From: Deltaproteobacteria bacterium SG8_13
Lineage (GTDB): Bacteria; Desulfobacterota; Desulfobacteria; Desulfobacterales; SG8-13
Reading direction: 5' to 3'
Assembly: GCA_001303025.1 (NCBI GenBank)
Contig: LJNK01000036.1
Location: 1 to 38,112 of the forward strand
DNA: 38,112 bases
In this document: one piece after another, positions 15,431 through 24,379 of the stretch
Layout: each line of letters opens with the position of its first letter
Numbering within the stretch: position 1 is the stretch's first letter
The notes under the pieces: generated by a model
Seen by the model: the letters and a program-made list of their open reading frames with translations, nothing else
The model's database searches: none
Told to the model about the DNA's origin: nothing
Position numbers and translations under genes: made by a program

Positions 15431-17836
15431 ATGAAGACAAGTCAAGCAAAAGTAAAGTCGGAAAACGACGCCCGGATAAACGAGGCTCAGGTTTGTCGAT
15501 CGATGGGGTTGTACGACGAGGCCCGGGACATTTACCAGCAAATTCTGGCCAACCTGTCCTCGAATGATTCCCAACTGCGCGATCAAATCAAGGCGAAGCT
15601 CGACGAGGTCAAAAAGGAGATCGCCGAAAGAGAGCAGTCCGAATCGACCCGCGTGTCGGCACAAGACATCTCTATGTTGAAAAAAACCCTTTCGAGCCAG
15701 GAATCCGGAAGGGATATTCTCAGCGGTCAGACACTGATCGACAGCGCTGCCAGCTTCAAGGAACTGGGGCTTTTCGGCGAAGCGGTGGCCGAGTACGAAA
15801 AACTGATCCTGCAGGGCCACCCGCCTGAAAAATTCGTTTCCGACTACTGTGATTGCCTGCTCAAGCAGCAGTCAGCGGAGAAAACAGCGGAATATGTCAG
15901 CAGGCTGGTGGACAACAAAAACCTCGACAGCCAGGCCCGCGCCAGCATTCAGTTCCAATTCGGCCGGGAACTGGAAAAAAGAGACCACAAGGATCCTTCC
16001 CTTCAGCTCTACAAGGTCGCCGGCAAGCTCGACCCGCAGAACAACGAAATCAAAAAACGGATGGCCGGGCTGACCGCAAGCCTGTCGGCAAAATCCAAAT
16101 ACGATCTGCTCCTGCGGCAAAACCTTGTAACCACAGAACAGCTGCAGAAGGCGTTTGCCTTTTCCAAAAAGATGGGCAAAAGCGTTGAGTTCGTGCTGAT
16201 CAATCAGCACGGTGTCAGCAAGCTGGACATTGGAAAATCCTTTTCTGCTTACTACGGCTGCAAGTTTCGGGATTACGATCCCGCGGTGCCGACCCCCACC
16301 GAGCTGCTCGGCACCTTAAAAGAAGCGTTTCTGATCAACGCGGGCTGGGTGCCGCTGAGCTGGGACAAGGACGTAGTTGAGGTGCTGGTTGACGACCCCC
16401 GGGACCTGAACAAAACCGACAACATCAAGCAGCTGTTGAATACGCCGAAGGTCAACTTTTCGGTCTCCACCAAGGAGGATATCGAGGAGTACATCAAGCG
16501 TTTTTACGACAAGGACCAGCAGGCAATGGATGAGGACAGCGATGTCGCGAATCTCGACGATTTCGACATGATTCCCGATGTCTCTTTTGAAGAAGAGGAA
16601 GATGCAGATGAGCATATGGAGGAGGTGGATGAAAGCTCCAGCAAGATTGTGAAGCTGGTGGACCAGTTCATCATCGCGGCCTATCGCAAAAACGCCTCCG
16701 ATATTCACATCGAGCCCTCACCGGTCACCAAGGCCACCTCGATCCGCTTCAGGATGGACGGGGTCTGCCAGGAATATCTCAAGGTGCCCAATTCCATGGC
16801 CCGGGGTCTTCTCTCCAGGATCAAGATCATGTCCCATCTCGATATTGCCGAGCGGCGCCTGCCGCAGGACGGCAAGATCAAGTTCAAACGGAAGGGAATC
16901 CCCGGTTTTGAACTGCGGGTGGCGACCCTGCCTACCGCCGGCGGTTTCGAAGATGCCGTCATGCGTCTGCTGGCCAAAGCCGGGGCCATGAAGCTCGAAG
17001 ACATGGGCTTCACCGATCGCAATATCAACGTGCTGCTGGAAGCCATTGCCAATCCATACGGCCTGGTTTTGTGCGTGGGACCCACCGGTTCCGGTAAAAC
17101 CACGACCCTGCATGCCGCCCTGGGGCATATCAATCAGCCCGGGGTGAAGATTTGGACGGCCGAGGATCCGGTGGAAATCACCCAGCCCGGCCTGCGGCAG
17201 GTCGAGGCCAAGCCCAAAATCGGGCTCGATTTTGCACGGATCATGCGCGCCTTTCTCCGGGCGGACCCGGATATCATCATGATCGGTGAGATGCGCGATG
17301 AAGAAACCGCTTCCATCGGCGTCGAAGCCTCGCTCACCGGGCATCTGGTTTTTTCCACCCTGCACACCAACAGCGCTCCGGAAACGGTCACCCGTCTTCT
17401 GGACATGGGCCTGAATCCGCTCAACTTTTCGGATGCCTTCCTATCAGTGCTGGCCCAGCGGCTGGTCCGCAAGCTGTGTAAATCCTGTGCCAAGGATTAC
17501 GAGCCCTCGCGGGAAGAGTTCGAAGAGATCGTGTCCGAATTCGGCAAAAAAGCATTCGAGCAAACCGGCATCAAGTACGACTCCGATTTGAAACTGAAGA
17601 AACCCGGCAAGTGTGAGGCCTGCTCGGGCACCGGATACCGGGGTCGGATGGGTATCCACGAGCTGATGGACGGAACCCCCGAAATCAAGCGCATGATCAA
17701 AAAGAAGGCTCCGACCGAAGAGCTCTACCAGCAGGCTGCCAAGCAGGGGATGACGACACTGAAGCAAGACGGTGTCATGAAGGTCTTCCAGGGGCACACC
17801 GATATCCGAGAAGTTCGCAGGGTGTGTATCGCCTGA
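15431..17836 (+). CDS. GspE/PilB-class secretion or type IV pilus ATPase with N-terminal TPR-like extension
   Basis: 801 residues; start ATG 15431 follows GGATGGAAAG. About 1-220 are helical repeats (MGLYDEARDIYQQILANLSS, LGLFGEAVAEYEKLILQGHP), unusual for the family. Residues about 222-375 form an MshEN/GspE_N domain (YDLLLRQNLVTTEQLQKAF). After an acidic linker comes the hexameric ATPase: Walker A GPTGSGKTTT (550-559), Walker B with RADPDIIMIGEMRDEE (about 612-627), His box TGHLVFSTLHTNSA, and a zinc-binding cysteine set CKSC (about 681) and CEAC (about 728), which puts it in the extension-motor PilB/GspE group rather than PilT. It powers assembly of pili or pseudopili at the inner membrane. 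No pilin or PilC gene is near; the link to the GTPase genes upstream suggests regulated assembly. Confidence 0.92.
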   Translation: MKTSQAKVKSENDARINEAQVCRSMGLYDEARDIYQQILANLSSNDSQLRDQIKAKLDEVKKEIAEREQSESTRVSAQDISMLKKTLSSQESGRDILSGQTLIDSAASFKELGLFGEAVAEYEKLILQGHPPEKFVSDYCDCLLKQQSAEKTAEYVSRLVDNKNLDSQARASIQFQFGRELEKRDHKDPSLQLYKVAGKLDPQNNEIKKRMAGLTASLSAKSKYDLLLRQNLVTTEQLQKAFAFSKKMGKSVEFVLINQHGVSKLDIGKSFSAYYGCKFRDYDPAVPTPTELLGTLKEAFLINAGWVPLSWDKDVVEVLVDDPRDLNKTDNIKQLLNTPKVNFSVSTKEDIEEYIKRFYDKDQQAMDEDSDVANLDDFDMIPDVSFEEEEDADEHMEEVDESSSKIVKLVDQFIIAAYRKNASDIHIEPSPVTKATSIRFRMDGVCQEYLKVPNSMARGLLSRIKIMSHLDIAERRLPQDGKIKFKRKGIPGFELRVATLPTAGGFEDAVMRLLAKAGAMKLEDMGFTDRNINVLLEAIANPYGLVLCVGPTGSGKTTTLHAALGHINQPGVKIWTAEDPVEITQPGLRQVEAKPKIGLDFARIMRAFLRADPDIIMIGEMRDEETASIGVEASLTGHLVFSTLHTNSAPETVTRLLDMGLNPLNFSDAFLSVLAQRLVRKLCKSCAKDYEPSREEFEEIVSEFGKKAFEQTGIKYDSDLKLKKPGKCEACSGTGYRGRMGIHELMDGTPEIKRMIKKKAPTEELYQQAAKQGMTTLKQDGVMKVFQGHTDIREVRRVCIA

Positions 17837-17855
17837 CCCCCAGGGTGTCTCGACA

Positions 17856-18599
17856 GTGGAAATCGGCTCCCCCGAGTGGAAACAGCTCATCGTAAACGGC
17901 GCCCGGCACTTCAAGCTCGCGCTGGAAGAGGCGACAGCCGAGCAGTTTGCCCTGCACGCCCGTGAGCTGCTGAAGTGGAACCGCAAAATCAACCTGACGG
18001 CCATCACCGATCCGCAGGAGGTGGCCGTCAAACATTATCTGGATTCTATCGCGCCGATTCGATTCCTGCCGCGTGCGGCCAGCCTCCTCGATATCGGCAG
18101 CGGAGGCGGTTTCCCCGGCATTCCGCTGAAGATCTTGATGCCCGGCCTGGCGGTTACCCTGATCGATGCTTCCCGTAAAAAAGTCTCGTTTTTAGCTCAC
18201 GCAGGCCGCCTGTTGAACCTCGACCGGTTTCAAGCGGTCCATGCACGGGTCGAAGATCTTGTGCGCCGATCACCCCGCCGGGCGGAACGGCAGGCAGCTG
18301 CTGCCGGCACTTCCACCGACAGTTTGCCCGGATCCTTCGGCCTGATTGTCACCCGGGCGCTCGCCTCCCTCGATGAATTCCTGTCGCTGGGTCTGCCGGT
18401 TCTGGCGGAAGGCGGGGTGATGGTCGCTTTCAAAGGCAGGATGTCGGAAGAGGAGATCGATTTCGGCCGGATTTCTCGGGCGGGCTTATCTGTGACCGTT
18501 CACCGGTACGAGCTTCCCTATCTTCGCTTTGAACGTTCGGCGGTGATTTTAAAGAGCCGTTCCGGCAGTATGGTCCGGGATGCCGGCGGAACGGACTGA
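17856..18599 (+). CDS. rsmG: 16S rRNA (guanine-527-N7)-methyltransferase
   Basis: 247 residues from GTG 17856, with AGGGTG upstream, 19 bases after the ATPase gene. RsmG (GidB) methylates G527 in the 530 loop of 16S rRNA with S-adenosylmethionine. Typical blocks: LLKWNRKINLTAITDPQEV, KHYLDSIAP, the SAM loop LLDIGSGGGFPGIPLKI, LIDASRKKVSFLA, and VTRALASLDEFL, followed by GVMVAFKG. It is longer than the usual 210 or so residues because of an Arg/Ala-rich insert of about 20 residues near 135-155 (RRSPRRAERQAAAAGTSTDS). The gene has no obvious functional link to the signalling operon it closes and is convergent with the FHA gene, 11 bases away. Confidence 0.93.
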   Translation: MEIGSPEWKQLIVNGARHFKLALEEATAEQFALHARELLKWNRKINLTAITDPQEVAVKHYLDSIAPIRFLPRAASLLDIGSGGGFPGIPLKILMPGLAVTLIDASRKKVSFLAHAGRLLNLDRFQAVHARVEDLVRRSPRRAERQAAAAGTSTDSLPGSFGLIVTRALASLDEFLSLGLPVLAEGGVMVAFKGRMSEEEIDFGRISRAGLSVTVHRYELPYLRFERSAVILKSRSGSMVRDAGGTD

Positions 18600-18610
18600 A
18601 AGGGACGGGC

Positions 18611-19003
18611 TTATTTTTTCAACTTCTGCTGTTTTTTGAGCATTTCCTTGTGTTTTTCAGTGGTCAGCATCATGGTGTCGTTGACCTGTTCCCGGGAAGT
18701 GTCGATGGCGTAAAGCTTGTCCATCAGAATTTCAAGGGTGTGCTTGCCCACGGTCAGAACGTCTTTGTGCTTCAACTCTGCCTTGGAAACCATTTTTTCG
18801 TTCAGATAGGTTCCGTTGGTGCTGTTGAGATCCTCCACCCGGTAGGAATCCTTGTCTCTGGTAATTTTGGCGTGGTTTTTCGATACACTCAAGTTGTCGA
18901 TTTGAATATCATTGTTCACATTCCTGCCGATGCTCACCACGTCTTTGTCGGTTTCAATGGTTTTCAATACCTTATCGTTGAATTTCAGCAAAATCGTCAA
19001 CAT
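18611..19003 (-). CDS. FHA-domain protein
   Basis: 130 residues, ATG with AGGAGG 6 bases upstream. Nearly the whole protein is one forkhead-associated domain (about 5-95) with the phosphothreonine-binding landmarks IGR (25-27 region), LSVSKNHAKI and LNSTNGTYLN. A short Lys-rich helical tail follows (EKHKEMLKKQQKLKK). FHA domains bind phosphothreonine peptides, so a Ser/Thr kinase is expected elsewhere; none is in this window. It sits on the opposite strand just after the signalling operon and has its own promoter candidate. Partner unknown. Confidence 0.92.
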   Translation of the reverse strand: MLTILLKFNDKVLKTIETDKDVVSIGRNVNNDIQIDNLSVSKNHAKITRDKDSYRVEDLNSTNGTYLNEKMVSKAELKHKDVLTVGKHTLEILMDKLYAIDTSREQVNDTMMLTTEKHKEMLKKQQKLKK

Positions 19004-19079
19004 TGGTGTCCTCCTCGATCGATTCCCGGGTCTTTCAACACGCGTTTTCAGCAGCGGATTTGCCGGTAAGCGTCTGTCG

Positions 19080-19188
19080 ATTCATCCGCGGTAGTTCTAT
19101 TTGCGGCTTCCGCCGGTAACACTGCATTATAGCATAACCCGACTGTCCGGTGCAATTCATCTCCGCAGTCATTCAAGATTCATCCGCA
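19080..19188. repeat. three ATTCATCCGC-type repeats upstream of the FHA gene
   Basis: Copies at 19080-19089 (ATTCATCCGC), 19155-19168 (ATTCATCTCCGCAG, with a two-base insertion) and 19178-19188 (ATTCATCCGCAG, without the final base counted). The second abuts the -35 hexamer of the FHA promoter candidate and the third lies 23 bases further upstream, about two helix turns. They could be a protein-binding site set; chance is possible at this length. Confidence 0.3.
19126..19155 (-). promoter_or_regulatory. promoter of the FHA gene (extended -10)
   Basis: On the minus strand a perfect TATAAT at 19131-19126 is preceded by TGC, giving an extended -10. TTGCAC at 19155-19150 is a partial -35 with an 18-base spacer. 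Transcription would start near 19119 and leave a leader of about 115 bases. This is the best -10 element in the window. Confidence 0.6.
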
Positions 19189-19265
19189 GCTTGCAGCGGC
19201 GCACTCCGGAGGGGATCGCCCGGACATTTTCTTTCATCGAGCATTTCAGATAGTGCCGGAGACGG

Positions 19266-19760
19266 CTAGATCCTCGGATCCAGTTCGATCAACCGGGCGG
19301 AGAAATGACCGTCGACGACCTCCAGCAATGCCACCGTGGGGGGGTGCCGGTGTCGAGGATCAGAAGCGCTTCCGGGATTGATAAACAGCACACCGTCTTC
19401 GTCACTGAGGTGCGGACGATGGGTGTGTCCACTGACGACCGCGTCTATTCCGGCCCGCCGTGGTTCGAAATCCAGCCGGTCCCGGTCGTGCAGCACGCAG
19501 AGCCGCAGGCTTTGAAACTCGACGAACTCCATCACGGGCAGGGCAGTCGCCCAGGTGCCGGAGTCCATGTTCCCCCGAACAGCCGTAACCGGGGCCAGGC
19601 GGCCGAGCGCAACCAGTATGTCCGGATGGCCGATATCGCCGGCATGAACGATTCGTCTGACCGCCTGAAACCAGTCCGGCACGGCGGGATGCAGGATCCC
19701 GTGGGTGTCGGAGATCACCCCGATCCGGGCGCTTTGTTCAGCTTTACCGTTGGCGGTCAT
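19266..19760 (-). CDS. YfcE/MJ0936-family metallophosphoesterase
   Basis: 164 residues, the usual length for this family. All five metal-binding blocks are present in order: GVISDTHG, HAGDIGH, VRGNMD, VVSGHTHRP and INPGSASDPR. These coordinate two metal ions (commonly Mn or Ni) for hydrolysis of phosphodiesters or phosphomonoesters; the natural substrate of YfcE-type enzymes is not settled. Cytoplasmic, no signal peptide. The ribosome site is weak (CGGAG about 12 bases upstream). It is divergent from the large TPR gene, 266 bases apart, and 262 bases from the FHA gene, so it is probably transcribed alone. Confidence 0.92.
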   Translation of the reverse strand: MTANGKAEQSARIGVISDTHGILHPAVPDWFQAVRRIVHAGDIGHPDILVALGRLAPVTAVRGNMDSGTWATALPVMEFVEFQSLRLCVLHDRDRLDFEPRRAGIDAVVSGHTHRPHLSDEDGVLFINPGSASDPRHRHPPTVALLEVVDGHFSARLIELDPRI

Positions 19761-19875
19761 GGTGTGTTTCTTTGCTCCGGTGTTTGCGGGTGGTTGCCGT
19801 TTTCGTTTCCAGCGGGCATTCTGTATCGAAAAAATTTACCAAATCTTCACCCGGAAAACAAACCATATCCCCGTC

Positions 19876-19904
19876 TTGACTTTTTTGACGGGTTTCGCTA
19901 AAAT
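19876..19904 (+). promoter_or_regulatory. sigma70 promoter of the large TPR gene
   Basis: TTGACT at 19876-19881, a 17-base spacer and TAAAAT at 19899-19904: five of six matches in each hexamer at ideal spacing. It lies in an AT-rich pocket 122 bases before the start of the 1,377-residue protein and points toward it. Confidence 0.65.
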
Positions 19905-20026
19905 TGTCTTCATATATTCAGTAAGTTACATTATTGCGACCTGATTTAGAACCGGAAAGCGTGTCACCGGCCGGTCGCTTTACGCTCCCGCGGCACTGAA
20001 CTGATGGAATATCGGGAAAGAACCTT

Positions 20027-23000
20027 ATGAAATCGAGACTGGAAGAGGATTTGCGCATCGGGGACCTGGAAGGCCTCATCATGGATAAATTCCAGGTCGA
20101 TTCCTTCCAACCGAAATTTTGTGATGAAAAAGATGTTGCCGTTGTCGCCTTCCTGGTCACCCGGAGAGAATCGGCCGCTGCGCTCAGTGATTACATTACG
20201 CGGGGTCCGTTCAACTTTCTCAACGTCGAGGCCTCCTCCTCACCGGACGAAGGCGGCAACTACGTGGTTCTCGCCGAACTCGACCGAAGCCCGGAGATGT
20301 TCAACACGATCGATCAGCTGCTGCGCTATATCGATCAGCAGGTGCATATCCGCGACTGGTATTTCAAACCGTATACTTCCGACAGGCACATCCCCTGGAG
20401 CAGGGAAAACTTCGTGCAGTCCGTGCCTCAGAATCCCGGGGAATTCCAATCCGGGAAAAACGGGGATTCGAAAGACCGCAAGCCTGCTGCCGGATCGACC
20501 CCGCAGAAGGCCGATGGCCCGGAAACCGACGGGAAAAAGCAGCAAAAGGATGCAGATTCGGTCAACTACAGCCTGCTGGCCAGAATTGTCGAAAGAGAGA
20601 TATCCAAATCGAGCCGCAGCTACTTTGTCGAATTTCAAAAACAGTTTCGAAAGGTAAGCAAGGACAACCGGCGGTTGTTGCATCACTTCAAGGAAATCAA
20701 GACCGACCATCGGCACCTGATCAAGCAGCTGGACCTTCACCAGCGAAGAGAAAAGCTGGCCCTGATGCGCGAGCAGCAGGATGTCAAACGCATCCGTGAC
20801 CTCGAAGACCGCCTGACGTATCTGCTGTTTGCCGGATCGGAAAAACGAAAGATCTCCGTGACCGACGCGAACCCGCCGACTATCGCCTTTGACAATGCCG
20901 ATACCGCCACCGCCGAAAGCGATGCGGAAGAAATTATCGAAACCCAGATCGACGCTGCCGAATGGCCAGCGGGCACTGAGCAGTCGGATCCGATCGACCC
21001 GATCTCCGGCGAAGCTGCGGTCGAGGAGGCGGAGATCCTGCCCCCGGACAGCGCGACGGCGGAGCTGTCGGCCGGCGATGAAGCACCGGGCAGACAGCAG
21101 CGGCCCGAACCCGAAGTCGCAGGGACGGCAAACGACAGCGGCGCTGAAGGCACCGGTGCGAAACTGGATGCCGGTGAACCGCCGATACAGCCGGATGATT
21201 CGCCGGTGAGTGCCATTTTTCGGCAGGCAATGGAAGCCTCCGAGCAGAAAAATTACCCCCAGGCCATCAAAGACTTCACCCGCATAACCGAGATTTCACC
21301 CGATGAGCCCCGGGCATTTTACAACCTGGCCATACTTTATTTCAGACTGGCAGACTATGAGAGGGCGGAGCAGTGTGCCAGCGCGGCGATCGATCTCGGA
21401 GCCGATGGGGCGCGTAAAATCCTCAAGAAAGTGTCGGTCAAAAAATCCCGAAGAAAAGCCGGATCCGCAGCGCGGAGCGGCATCGGCGATGACGGCAGCC
21501 ACGAGACGGATCGTGCCCGGGGGCGGGGAATGGATTCTCGGGTGCGCCCCGCAGATGACCTGCTCTCGGGTTTCGAGGAGAAAACCGTTGAAATTGATGG
21601 ACCGCCCTTTAACGTCCCGGCAGCTCCGCAAGGCGAAACGACCCCAGGCCCCGATCGCAAGCGCGATATCCAAATTGCCGATACCGAGGCCCTTAAAGAA
21701 CAAGAGCTGCCGTCCTTCGGCGGCCCTGGCTCGGACGACACCATCGTCATCGATCCTGCAACGCTGGCCGCGGTAAAGCAAGACAATGAAAGCAGCGCTG
21801 CAGCCGAACCCGCCGGACAGGAGGAATCACCGGTAGAGACAATGTCCCCTGCCGACTCGCCCGTCCCGGCAATCGCTAAAGAGCCATTTGATATAGACGA
21901 TATGCCGACTGCTTCTTTGGAAGATTTCATTCAGGCTGAAGCCGGTGCGCAGGAGACGTCCGGCCAGCAGAGCGCGGTCGAAAAGGGGGGCGGCGAAGAG
22001 CAACCGGCAGATGAGGATTCCGGTAAAGCGGCGGCACCTGCGACTCCGGAAGCAGAGATGGAGACGCACGCGGCTGGAGCATCTGTGGAGGAACATGCGG
22101 CGCAGCAGGCGGACGCGATGGTTGATACGGAGCCCGTCGAAATTCAACCCGACGTCGTGGCCGAAATCCAACCCGGTGCGCTGAAAGAGACCAAAGTCTC
22201 TGCGGCACCGGTCGTCCTGCCGGAAGAAGACTCCCGGGTGCAGAAGGCGTCCCCACCGGTTGTGGACATGGATCTTTTTACCCGCGGGCTGGCTGCCTCC
22301 AAAAAGAGAAACTACGCCGAGGCCCTGCAGCACTTCACCCAGTTTGTCGAACAGAACCCGGGACAGCCTCGTGGATATTACAATCTGGCGATCCTGCACT
22401 ACCGGCTCAAAGATTTCGAAACGGCCCGCGACATGGCCCGAAAAGCGCTGGACATGGGCGTCGGGTCGGCGCAGAAGGTCTATGAAAAATCACAGATCCG
22501 GCTTGCCAAAGAGCGAAGTGTCCTGCTGGATAACATCGAGACCGCATCCACCGACACCATTTTTGAAGAACTCGACACCGCCGCCTTCGAGACCATCGAC
22601 CCGAGTTCCCTGGAAGAAATCCCTGTAACAGATGCGCTGGTGCAATCCTCGCCGGCAGCCGAATCACCGCAGGAAGAACCACCGGAGCCGGTGCCTGCCG
22701 ACGCATCGAAGCCCCCCGGCGAAGAATCGGAGATCGATTCTACCGCGCCGGCTGACACCGATCCGCAGCACGGGGGGGATCAAGCCGCAGAGCCAATACC
22801 CGAGTTTCCCGTACTGACCGGTGACATCGCCCAGCAGGTCGACATCTCCGCCGGAGACCCGGTTTCGGGCGCTGCCGAAGAAGATCTTCCGGAGGTCGAA
22901 GCCACCCCCATTCCGGAACCCGCGGCAGCGGAAGAGGGCCTTGATGCAGCAGCAGCGGTGAGTGAACCTCCGGAGCCAATGACTTCGTCTGACGAGCAGC

Positions 23001-24160
23001 CGGTCGAGACGGCTGTGCAACTGCCCGTCGACGCAACCCTCGAATCGAAAACGGACAAACCGGAGGCCGATGAGCAGAAGGTAAAACCGCCGGAGGCAAT
23101 GCCTTCCGAAGCGCAGGAGCCGGCCCAACCGGAAGCCGAGCCCGATACGACCTCGGAAGCCCTTTTTGCCGAGGGGATGAAGGCTTACGCTGACAAGAAT
23201 TTCGATCAGGCCATCGAGATCTTCAACCGTTTTATATCCCTGCGATCACGGGAGCCGCGTGGTTATTACAATCTGGCAATCGTGTATTATCGTAAAAAAG
23301 ACTATTCGGCAGCCAAAGCAAACGCTGAAAAGGCGGTAAAATTAGGTGCACGGGCCGCCAATAAGGTTTTGCAGAAAATAGCCAAAAAGAAGCTGAATGC
23401 CGGGGCGGCCCCGCCCGCAGCGGATGCTGCCGGCAAAAAGCGGCGAGGAAAGCGGCCGGCCGCCGGAAAAGCATCGGCAGAGGCCGCTGAGAAGACGAAA
23501 CCGCAACCCCGACCGGCTGCAACGCCGGGATCGGATACTGCCGCTGCTGCCCCGATTTCGACCCCGGAGCCGGTAGAGAGCCCGGCAATCGGCGATATTG
23601 CCGATTATGACACCGCCACCTTTGACATCGCCGAAGTTTTCGGACATGACCCGGTGGTTTGGGATGCCGATGATATGGAAGAGGAAGTGGACACCAGCGA
23701 AGTACAACCGCCCCTGGTAGGGGATGAAACCAGTGATGATGTGATCGTTTTCGAATCGGCAGCCGCGGCTGAATCCCCGACGCCCCCGGGAGCAGCGCCC
23801 GCTGCAGCGGGCACCGCTGCCTCCAAAGCCGCCGATAAAAGCGGCAGCACCGGCGATGGAACCGTTACAAAAGCAAAGACCAAAAGCGGTGGCGGCAGTG
23901 ATGTCCCCGGTAGCGATCTGTTTTCTCTCGGGCTGGCGGCTTCGGAAAAGAAGGAATATTTAAAAGCGATTCGGTATTTTAAGAAATTTACCGACCTTTC
24001 TCCAGAGGATCCCCGCGGTTATTACAATCTTGCCGTTGTCTCTTACCGATTGAAGTCCTACGAGACCGCTCGCGAACATGCCAAGCGTGCTGTTGAGCTC
24101 GGCTCAAAGCCGGCCGCCAAGATATTGACGAAACTCAAATCGATGAAGGTGGCCGCGTAA
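20027..24160 (+). CDS. giant acidic protein with four dispersed TPR modules
   Basis: 1,377 residues; ATG after GGGAAAGAA. I do not recognise the family. Residues 1-135 are a compact alpha/beta domain (LIMDKFQVDSFQPKFCDEKD, GGNYVVLAELDRSPEMF, LLRYIDQQVHIRDWYFKPYT). Residues 170-275 are charged helices fitting a coiled coil (KQFRKVSKDNRRLLHHFKEI, HQRREKLALMREQQDVKRIR). Then come four similar modules of about 80 residues, near 394, 744, 1043 and 1296, each a pair of TPR helices with a shared core RGYYNLAI-YYRLKDYE and a Leu-Gly-Ala-rich end. They are separated by 170-270 residues of Ala/Pro/Glu-rich sequence that look disordered. No signal peptide or membrane segment; likely a cytoplasmic scaffold. 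The last module ends the protein, so it is not truncated. Confidence 0.85.
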   Translation: MKSRLEEDLRIGDLEGLIMDKFQVDSFQPKFCDEKDVAVVAFLVTRRESAAALSDYITRGPFNFLNVEASSSPDEGGNYVVLAELDRSPEMFNTIDQLLRYIDQQVHIRDWYFKPYTSDRHIPWSRENFVQSVPQNPGEFQSGKNGDSKDRKPAAGSTPQKADGPETDGKKQQKDADSVNYSLLARIVEREISKSSRSYFVEFQKQFRKVSKDNRRLLHHFKEIKTDHRHLIKQLDLHQRREKLALMREQQDVKRIRDLEDRLTYLLFAGSEKRKISVTDANPPTIAFDNADTATAESDAEEIIETQIDAAEWPAGTEQSDPIDPISGEAAVEEAEILPPDSATAELSAGDEAPGRQQRPEPEVAGTANDSGAEGTGAKLDAGEPPIQPDDSPVSAIFRQAMEASEQKNYPQAIKDFTRITEISPDEPRAFYNLAILYFRLADYERAEQCASAAIDLGADGARKILKKVSVKKSRRKAGSAARSGIGDDGSHETDRARGRGMDSRVRPADDLLSGFEEKTVEIDGPPFNVPAAPQGETTPGPDRKRDIQIADTEALKEQELPSFGGPGSDDTIVIDPATLAAVKQDNESSAAAEPAGQEESPVETMSPADSPVPAIAKEPFDIDDMPTASLEDFIQAEAGAQETSGQQSAVEKGGGEEQPADEDSGKAAAPATPEAEMETHAAGASVEEHAAQQADAMVDTEPVEIQPDVVAEIQPGALKETKVSAAPVVLPEEDSRVQKASPPVVDMDLFTRGLAASKKRNYAEALQHFTQFVEQNPGQPRGYYNLAILHYRLKDFETARDMARKALDMGVGSAQKVYEKSQIRLAKERSVLLDNIETASTDTIFEELDTAAFETIDPSSLEEIPVTDALVQSSPAAESPQEEPPEPVPADASKPPGEESEIDSTAPADTDPQHGGDQAAEPIPEFPVLTGDIAQQVDISAGDPVSGAAEEDLPEVEATPIPEPAAAEEGLDAAAAVSEPPEPMTSSDEQPVETAVQLPVDATLESKTDKPEADEQKVKPPEAMPSEAQEPAQPEAEPDTTSEALFAEGMKAYADKNFDQAIEIFNRFISLRSREPRGYYNLAIVYYRKKDYSAAKANAEKAVKLGARAANKVLQKIAKKKLNAGAAPPAADAAGKKRRGKRPAAGKASAEAAEKTKPQPRPAATPGSDTAAAAPISTPEPVESPAIGDIADYDTATFDIAEVFGHDPVVWDADDMEEEVDTSEVQPPLVGDETSDDVIVFESAAAAESPTPPGAAPAAAGTAASKAADKSGSTGDGTVTKAKTKSGGGSDVPGSDLFSLGLAASEKKEYLKAIRYFKKFTDLSPEDPRGYYNLAVVSYRLKSYETAREHAKRAVELGSKPAAKILTKLKSMKVAA
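21205..24157 (+). repeat. four-copy TPR module inside the giant protein
   Basis: Copies lie at about 21205-21470, 22255-22515, 23150-23400 and 23910-24157. The clearest shared DNA core encodes RGYYNLA: CGTGGATATTACAATCTGGC in copy 2, CGTGGTTATTACAATCTGGC in copy 3 and CGCGGTTATTACAATCTTGC in copy 4; copy 1 is more diverged (RAFYNLA). Each module also keeps an end of the type LG-A-KxLxK. Linkers between copies share composition but no obvious sequence. This points to duplication of one module with disordered spacers. Confidence 0.8.
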
Positions 24161-24379
24161 CCTCGTGTGCGGCAGCGTTGGCGGTTCCCTCCGCAAACAC
24201 CCAAAAGGGTGGCAATCGATCAGCACTTATCGGTTTACATCCCCGTACCATTTGGGTATGTGGCTGGCACTTTTCGCTCGTATAACCGGTTGTCGGCACC
24301 TACGGAAAGCCCTGCCGCCGGCTTTCAAGCACGGTGTCGGTAAACGCGCGCAACCAACAGTTGGAGAGGGGAGGAAATG

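Noticed and set aside
24195-24215. CACCC-AAAA-GGGTG hairpin after the giant TPR gene
   Set aside because: Five pairs with no following T run; too weak to call a terminator.
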